NCBI GenBank assembly: GCA_021186555.1 | Contig: JAJKFL010000011.1 | Coordinates: 9,882,001 to 9,946,000 of the forward strand | DNA length: 64,000 bases | Reading direction: 5' to 3' | Source: Reticulitermes speratus | Taxonomy: Eukaryota > Arthropoda > Insecta > Blattodea > Rhinotermitidae | In this document: positions 61,501-64,000 of the stretch, one piece after another | Layout: every line of letters begins with the position of its first letter | Numbering within the stretch: the first letter of the stretch is position 1 | Translations under genes and position numbers: made by a program | Notes under the pieces: model-generated | Databases searched by the model: none | The model's input: the letters and a program-made list of their open reading frames with translations, nothing else | What the model was told of the DNA's origin: nothing

Positions 61501-62691
61501 ACATCACGCTGTTGGATTTCTTTTTGTGGGGCTACGTGAAGGACAGAATTTATGCCACTAAAGTGCGAGACCTTCGAGACCTCCGGGCCTGGTTTGTGGA
61601 AGCTGCCGGTACCATCACTCCGGACATGTTGCAGCGGACCTGGGCGGAACTTGATTACAGACTTGATATCCTTCGTGTCACCAACAACGCTCACGTACAA
61701 GTGTATTGATTTTTTTAATTAAACTTGGTGTGTTGTGTGACTGATATTTGTCAATAAGTAGGCCATATCTCTATTCCTTACTTCCTGAGAATACGTTAAA
61801 ATTCAGGCATTTCATTGTAGACACCCTGTATACACTTACTTCATCATCCTGTTATAGAAAAATGTTTGCCTAAATTCAATGAACAGGGATGTTGGCAAAG
61901 TCATCACAGTCTTTAGTGGAATTTCTGGGGTTGGGTGTTCCTGATTAACTTGTGAATGTCTTCTTTGAAACTTCAATGCCATGAATAATTATCACTAACT
62001 GTGCTCTGCATGTGATGTCATTGTTTTCAACTAATGCAAGTGCATAACAGTCAAATGTCTTGACTTGCAAATTAAGTTGTCCACATAAACTTGGTCCCAG
62101 TTCTTGTATCTGTCTCTTACAAGTCTAGGTTGAGAGGGTGAGGCCTTGAAAGCTCTTTTTCTTATCTGGACACACCTCTTCTGCTACAGCTAACCAAAAG
62201 TGCTTCACAGATTAAATGTCAGCAAAGAGGCTTCCTTCTTTTGCAGTTATTTCTGCCCCAACAGAACTACACAAACAACAAATTCATTAAGACTGTTGTT
62301 TCTTAAATATGTTCTGCTGACTGACCAAAGAAGCTTTTAACTGGGTGCTTATTTTTCTGAACTTCACCAGTCAAATCTTTATCTCTTCTTTAATGCCCTC
62401 ATATAAACACAAGCAGATTCAATAACCGCAGTAAAGAAGTTACAAATGCCAGCTTACTTACCCTATCTTGAAAGTAGAATGATGTAATTGACACATTTGG
62501 GTCCCCCGTTGGACTCTGCGCTACAGGTGGATACATCAGAGAATACTGATTGGCGCTGGCAACAGATGATCCACCAAGTGTAAAGCTGTTTAAGTTTCCC
62601 CCTAGTGCTGACAATGATCGAGGTGTTGGACTTTCCAAGCGTGTTGAAGATCGCCTTGCATAAGGCAGTCGCCCAAAACACACCAATATGC
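41014..62691 (-). CDS. WDR59: GATOR2 complex subunit WDR59, C-terminal half (nine exons)
   Basis: Transcript order: 62691-62462, 59026-58869, 57381-57187, 53646-53520, 45598-45459, 45177-44956, 44843-44747, 44657-44504, 41153-41014; 487 codons and a stop, with GT-AG introns and matching phases throughout. Family knowledge: WDR59 is part of GATOR2 (with MIOS, WDR24, SEH1, SEC13), which opposes GATOR1 and so permits amino-acid signalling to TORC1 at the lysosome. Matches to the family include [41 protein letters not shown], the paired Cys-x2-Cys knuckles and [19 protein letters not shown]. The N-terminal propeller and RWD domain are outside the window. Introns hold four palindromic elements, a Tigger and a DD41D transposon. 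Confidence 0.95.
41296..41470. mobile_element. 175-bp Tigger-type non-autonomous element
   Basis: Inverted ends CAGTAAAACCCCTATTTAAT and complement of CAGTAAAACCCCGATTTAAT, with TA on both sides. It lies in the last intron of WDR59, 143 bp upstream of its last exon. Confidence 0.85.
42050..42360 (+). mobile_element. tRNA-derived SINE copy 8, second subfamily, with target duplication
   Basis: The best preserved head: A-box-like ACGCAGCTGGTTGAGGCAC and a near-perfect B box GGTTCGACTCC. The body is related to the other SINEs (GGCCCTGGGGTCGTCTCAGC, CTGGGGGGTAAA) but the 3' half differs. It ends in TTTACCTTTTAT. A 9-bp duplication GTACACATT (42041-42049 and 42361-42369) flanks it. It looks tRNA-like at the 5' end but the full cloverleaf does not fold, so it is not a tRNA gene. 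Intronic in WDR59. Confidence 0.85.
42370..43800. other. WDR59 intron, decayed repeat
   Basis: The + strand near 42720-42800 has a weak FKPSNGW-like block that recalls pogo DNA-binding domains, but it is too decayed to assign. A 28-base A-run lies at about 43558-43586. Confidence 0.35.
43892..43932 (-). ncRNA. Hammerhead ribozyme-like motif, copy B left arm
   Basis: Minus strand: CCCC, CTGACGA, T, GATC-CTAG-GATC hairpin, GAAA, CACGTG, TA, GGGG. Core order and spacing fit a hammerhead with stem I CCCC/GGGG and a palindromic minimal stem III. One extra T lies between core and stem II. Confidence 0.4.
44308..44349 (+). ncRNA. Hammerhead ribozyme-like motif, copy B right arm
   Basis: Same sequence as the left-arm motif on the other strand: C-run, CTGACGA, T, GATCCTAGGATC, GAAAC, ACGTGTA, GGGG. 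The candidate cleavage triplet is GTA just before the G-run. Confidence 0.4.
44504..44657 (-). CDS. WDR59: WDR59 exon: first half of the zinc module
   Basis: Acceptor gttgcag, donor AGAG|gtaaga (phase 1). Encodes [18 protein letters not shown] and three Cys-x2-Cys knuckles (ECQHC, CLMC, CSIC) ending VRG, the exact border used for the next exon's SNFC in the family. Confidence 0.95.
44747..44843 (-). CDS. WDR59: WDR59 exon
   Basis: Acceptor cattttag, donor CACAG|gtatgg (phase 0). Encodes [20 protein letters not shown] and [12 protein letters not shown], the helical segment just before the zinc module. Confidence 0.95.
44956..45177 (-). CDS. WDR59: WDR59 exon: variable linker
   Basis: Acceptor ttttggtag, donor GTAAA|gtaagt (phase 2). 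Encodes [20 protein letters not shown] and a Ser/Asp-rich stretch ending DSEKSVK. Poorly conserved linker; called from phase continuity and composition. Confidence 0.85.
45459..45598 (-). CDS. WDR59: WDR59 exon: basic linker
   Basis: Begins [20 protein letters not shown], ends in a Lys/Arg-rich run, donor CGTAG|gtacac (phase 2), which joins as [10 protein letters not shown] to the next exon. The acceptor is a weak cag/cag tandem (gatttgcag|cag). Open without stops and in phase, but not recognisable by family similarity. Confidence 0.7.
45600..49010. other. WDR59 intron, no repeat recognised
   Basis: AT-rich intronic DNA. Open frames of 65-90 codons look random. I cannot exclude a further small exon. 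Confidence 0.5.
49099..49140 (-). ncRNA. Hammerhead-like motif, copy C left arm (degenerate)
   Basis: Minus strand: CTGATGA, T, GGCA-TCCC-GGTGCC, AAAA instead of GAAA, CATGTA, GGAGTTT. Flanks AATTCC and GGAGTT can still pair as stem I. Confidence 0.3.
49578..49625 (+). ncRNA. Hammerhead ribozyme-like motif, copy C right arm
   Basis: CTGATGA, T, hairpin GGCACC-T-CGGTGCC (GGCAC/GTGCC), GAAAC, ATGTA. Flanks AACTCC and GAAGTT form five of six stem I pairs. All invariant core positions are kept apart from the extra T. Confidence 0.45.
49702..51380. other. WDR59 intron, no gene recognised
   Basis: (ATT)n microsatellite at about 49829-49863. The rest is unassigned. Confidence 0.5.
51390..52180 (+). 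pseudogene. LINE C-terminal fragment with RNase H domain and zinc knuckle
   Basis: Starts with the RNase H motif SDSQAAL near 51447, then in another frame [20 protein letters not shown] (frame 51524-52018), which is the conserved second half of RNase H. A CCHC-like C-x2-C-x8-H-x4-C knuckle follows ([20 protein letters not shown]), then after a frame break [20 protein letters not shown] and a stop near 52082. This layout fits RNase H-bearing LINEs (I or related clades). At least two breaks, 5' truncated. In a WDR59 intron, opposite strand. Confidence 0.85.
52624..52798. mobile_element. 175-bp pogo-type non-autonomous element
   Basis: Ends TAGTAAAAGCCTGATTTTAC and complement of CTGTAAAACCCTGATTTTAC, with TA on both sides. 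Same size class as the element at 41296 but a different terminal sequence. Confidence 0.75.
53520..53646 (-). CDS. WDR59: WDR59 exon: helical segment
   Basis: Acceptor cttctttttcag, donor GTCAGT|gtaagt (phase 0). Joins as [20 protein letters not shown] and [10 protein letters not shown], the equivalent of the human LLAHYCRLRDVQTLAMLC region. The tail beyond AENQ is variable. Confidence 0.95.
54048..54092 (-). ncRNA. Hammerhead-like motif, copy D left arm (degenerate)
   Basis: Minus strand: AGTCC, CTGATGA, T, GATCCC..GGGATT, TAAA in place of GAAA, CATGTT, GGACT. Stem I AGTCC/GGACT is perfect. Confidence 0.35.
54227..54271 (+). ncRNA. Hammerhead ribozyme-like motif, copy D right arm
   Basis: AGTCC, CTGATGA, T, GATCC-CACGAGA-GGATC, GAAA, CATGTT, GGACT. 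Stem I (AGTCC/GGACT, 5 bp) and stem II (5 bp) are perfect. The possible cleavage triplet is GTT. The best fit to a hammerhead in the window. Stem III would be the palindrome ACATGT, which favours a dimeric form. Confidence 0.5.
54292..55846 (-). mobile_element. Tigger/pogo element, N-terminal part deleted
   Basis: Perfect terminal repeats CAGTGAAACCTCTATCCATC / complement, flanked by TA (54290-54291 and 55847-55848). The minus-strand frame 55267-54575 (230 codons) is the DDE domain's second half: D60 in YVDNCAAH, then [14 protein letters not shown] with D92, then a helical region and an acidic Asp/Glu-rich C terminus. The N-terminal DNA-binding part and the first catalytic Asp are missing. 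1555 bp against roughly 2-2.5 kb for whole Tiggers. Confidence 0.9.
55920..56650 (-). pseudogene. LINE 3'-end remnants (RTE-type-like)
   Basis: Scattered decayed blocks on the minus strand: a 3' UTR string near 55930-55980 (complement of GTTAGCTTCTTAACAAGAC) and a coding remnant at 56450-56640 with a RWVGRVYAWDRM-like stretch. Low identity. Confidence 0.4.
57187..57381 (-). CDS. WDR59: WDR59 exon: helical core
   Basis: Acceptor ttccttacag, donor TCACT|gtaagc (phase 2). Encodes [34 protein letters not shown] and [22 protein letters not shown] and HPFGR are hallmark strings of WDR59. Confidence 0.95.
57440..58380. other. WDR59 intron, no gene recognised
   Basis: AT-rich intronic sequence without clear repeats, up to the transposase remnant that begins at about 58387. 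Confidence 0.5.
58387..58712 (-). pseudogene. C-terminal fragment of an insect Tc1/mariner-like transposase
   Basis: The minus strand reads [20 protein letters not shown], then [17 protein letters not shown], then a stop and an acidic Ser-Gly-Asp-Glu end. LPPYHC-LN-E-.W is the third catalytic region (final Glu) of a DDE_3-type family common in insect genomes. One in-frame stop; the rest of the gene is absent. Confidence 0.7.
58869..59026 (-). CDS. WDR59: WDR59 exon with tandem acceptor
   Basis: Encodes a basic Ser/Arg-rich stretch and then [20 protein letters not shown], matching the family's LLPVHKSLGELY region. Donor TATGT|gtgagt (phase 2). The acceptor is cataag|CAG, so either AAG or CAG can be used, adding or omitting one Gln. 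Confidence 0.9.
59274..59316 (-). ncRNA. Hammerhead ribozyme-like motif, copy E left arm
   Basis: Minus strand: C-run, CTGACGA, T, GATCCTAGGATC, GAAAC, ACGTGTA, GGGG. Same as copy B. Confidence 0.4.
59781..59822 (+). ncRNA. Hammerhead ribozyme-like motif, copy E right arm
   Basis: + strand partner of the left-arm motif, identical in core, stem II and the CCCC/GGGG stem I. Stem III would be the palindrome ACACGTGT. Confidence 0.4.
60499..61828 (+). mobile_element. DD41D (rosa-like) mariner-superfamily element
   Basis: 1330 bp with inverted ends CAGGGTGTCTACAATGAAAC / CAGGGTGTCTACAATGAAAT and TA on both sides (60497-60498, 61829-61830). Carries one transposase gene, broken once. Inside the first WDR59 intron of the window, opposite strand. 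Confidence 0.9.
60653..61709 (+). pseudogene. DD41D transposase with one frame break
   Basis: First frame (60653-61072): helix-turn-helix regions ([11 protein letters not shown] and [20 protein letters not shown]). Second frame (61074-61709), shifted by one base: D19 in FSDEATF, D106 in [10 protein letters not shown] and D148 in [13 protein letters not shown], with 41 residues between the last two. The DD41D spacing is that of the rosa group of mariner relatives (established knowledge). The break sits at about 61068-61074, where the first frame meets TGA just as the second opens. Otherwise full length. Confidence 0.85.
61860..62200 (-). pseudogene. Possible hAT-type transposase remnant
   Basis: The minus strand has [20 protein letters not shown] and VSKKTF blocks that recall GTF2IRD2/ZBED-like hAT transposases (AL.ES.D.....QL..F.RG). 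Broken by stops. Assignment tentative. Confidence 0.35.
62462..62691 (-). CDS. WDR59: WDR59 exon: linker after the RWD region
   Basis: Acceptor ttgcatcatcag, phase 2 entry, donor GATAGG|gtaagt (phase 0). Encodes [20 protein letters not shown] and a Ser-rich linker ending [10 protein letters not shown], the family's FGR-P and YFFKER-like motifs. Confidence 0.9.
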
Positions 62692-62699
62692 CTGATGAT

Positions 62700-63745
62700 G
62701 CAAGAATTTAAGCACATGTTACAACAGTAACAGCAGTATTAATTATGGTAATATTGATCTAGAACTTTACAGCAATACAAATTACCAGCTAAAAACCTTG
62801 TATATAACCAGAAGGCTTCAGTTCCAACAGGAAGTTTGTAGTTGATGAATGTAAAAGGCAATGTACTATTAACTTTTATAGACTAGTGGCTACTGTATAC
62901 ATCACCAGGTTTAACATTCAAAAATTCTATGTTCTGCACAGAGTGCACCTCTGTGTTATGTATGGATCACATAACAAGAAGCCATTATTTCTCTCTACAG
63001 CATTAACTAAATGGTTTTTATGACCAACAAGGAGCATGTTTATTGCGTGGTACAAAATTAATCTTTAAATATAATTCACACTGATTTTCATCTCTCAAGG
63101 TTTAAAGCAACAAATAAAGGATCAGAAGCAAAATAAGTTATATACAGACAGACAAAATGGAAGTGAAATGATTCTATAAATATTTATGACAATGCCATAA
63201 TAAACAATACAATGAAATGAATTAAATAAAATCAAATAAAAGACAACTTCAAGACTAGAATTTATTCTTAAAACAGTATGAAGTGGTTGACCATCATACT
63301 GTACATAAAATGAAACCAGCTTAACATGAAGCTTATGAAGTTTTTTCTGCTTAAAACATTAGAATATCTAGTACCAAAACTTTCCCACATAACTAACATA
63401 TATGTTGCCTTACATTTTCTGCTCAGAAGCATTTCATGCAACAAAATAATGCCCTCAGTTAATAGAAGTTCATCTCCAGGGTCGTTTCCATCAAGGACCC
63501 GAGATGCAGATAAGAAACTCAATGTTAATTTGTTGAAACATGCAGCAGAAAATTATGTCACATCCCCACTGTGCTGTCAGCTATTTCCACATGAGCATTG
63601 CACACAGCATGATGCAATGTCATGGCACATGCATAATCTACAATGTGAAGAATCATGGGTTTAATAGAGCACAACGTGACCCTAACTGTTGTACTTTAAT
63701 CTCCATAATTTGAAATATTCTGTGTGCAAGATTTATATATACAGT
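62700..63745. other. WDR59 intron, no gene recognised
   Basis: AT-rich. The open frame on + at 63326-63664 looks random in composition and matches nothing I know. Confidence 0.5.
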
Positions 63746-63751
63746 GAAACG

Positions 63752-64000
63752 CGCTTCAGATATCCCCGGTTAAGATGTTTTCATGCCTAAGACATCAGGA
63801 TAAAAAAGCACAAAAATTCTCCCATTTGATTAACATTACACTTTGCACTTTTAATAAGACCCCGCGTAAGAAAATTTCCTGCCTAAGAAGTAACAAAAGT
63901 TGACGACGAAACAATTATTTTTACCCGTTTAATACATTTTCTGTATCAAAATCTTAAACAAATTCCCCGAGTTTACGTTCGTTCTGTTTCCAAAACACAG
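63752..64000. mobile_element. Left end of a pogo/Tigger-type element, cut by the window edge
   Basis: TA followed by CAGTGAAACGCGCTTCAGAT, an end of the same pattern as the Tigger at 54292 (CAGTGAAACC..). An internal repeat-like TGCCTAAGA occurs twice. The other end is outside the window. Confidence 0.5.

Noticed and set aside
61303..61700. Minus-strand and alternative frames over the DD41D gene
   Set aside because: Shadows of the transposase; composition and lack of motifs agree.
63326..63664. 112-codon + strand frame, possibly a WDR59-unrelated gene
   Set aside because: No motif, and an equally long frame on the other strand; likely chance.

Overview
The window looks like an arthropod, most likely hemimetabolous insect, nuclear genome. 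It is AT-rich, coding exons are short and separated by kilobase introns, and most of the rest is old LINE, SINE, mariner and pogo/Tigger sequence. The recurring tRNA-headed SINE and the LINE types remind me of cockroach or termite genomes. That lineage guess is inference.

Two host genes lie tail to tail. On the + strand, six exons (580 to about 9489) encode the C-terminal 378 residues of a protein with one C2H2 zinc finger, one membrane segment and a Ser/Thr-rich tail. I do not recognise it. On the - strand, nine exons (62691 down to 41014) encode the C-terminal 487 residues of WDR59, a subunit of the GATOR2 complex in nutrient signalling to TORC1. Splice phases agree at every junction of both models, and the WDR59 match is strong through its helical part and the C-terminal zinc-binding module. 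The beta-propeller and RWD part of WDR59 lies beyond the right edge.

Between the genes (about 10-41 kb) I see no convincing host exon, only transposons and unassigned AT-rich DNA. Autonomous-type elements include an intact mariner (38761-40077, 353-codon DD34D transposase, matching ends, TA duplication), a DD41D rosa-like element with one frame break (60499-61828), a 5'-deleted Tigger (54292-55846), an internally deleted Tigger (18063-18859), a decayed mariner (about 25369-26420) and many LINE pieces. Some are nested: LINE in LINE at 2-4 kb, SINE in LINE at 30.6 kb, and Tigger in a palindromic element at 54 kb. Small pogo-type non-autonomous elements and at least eight related SINEs make up much of the remainder.

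The most unusual structure is a family of five palindromic elements (23425-23765, 43814-44462, 49022-49693, 53946-55904, 59199-59933), four of them in WDR59 introns. Each holds two inverted copies of a CTGAYGA - hairpin - GAAA motif resembling a hammerhead ribozyme core. Stem II changes sequence between subfamilies while staying paired, and flanking bases can form stem I. Each element has a related tail (ATGCAYGGTRT) at one end and sits between target duplications of 8, 9, 12, 13 and 15 bp. That suggests target-primed retroposition, as in Penelope-like retroelements, rather than DNA transposition.
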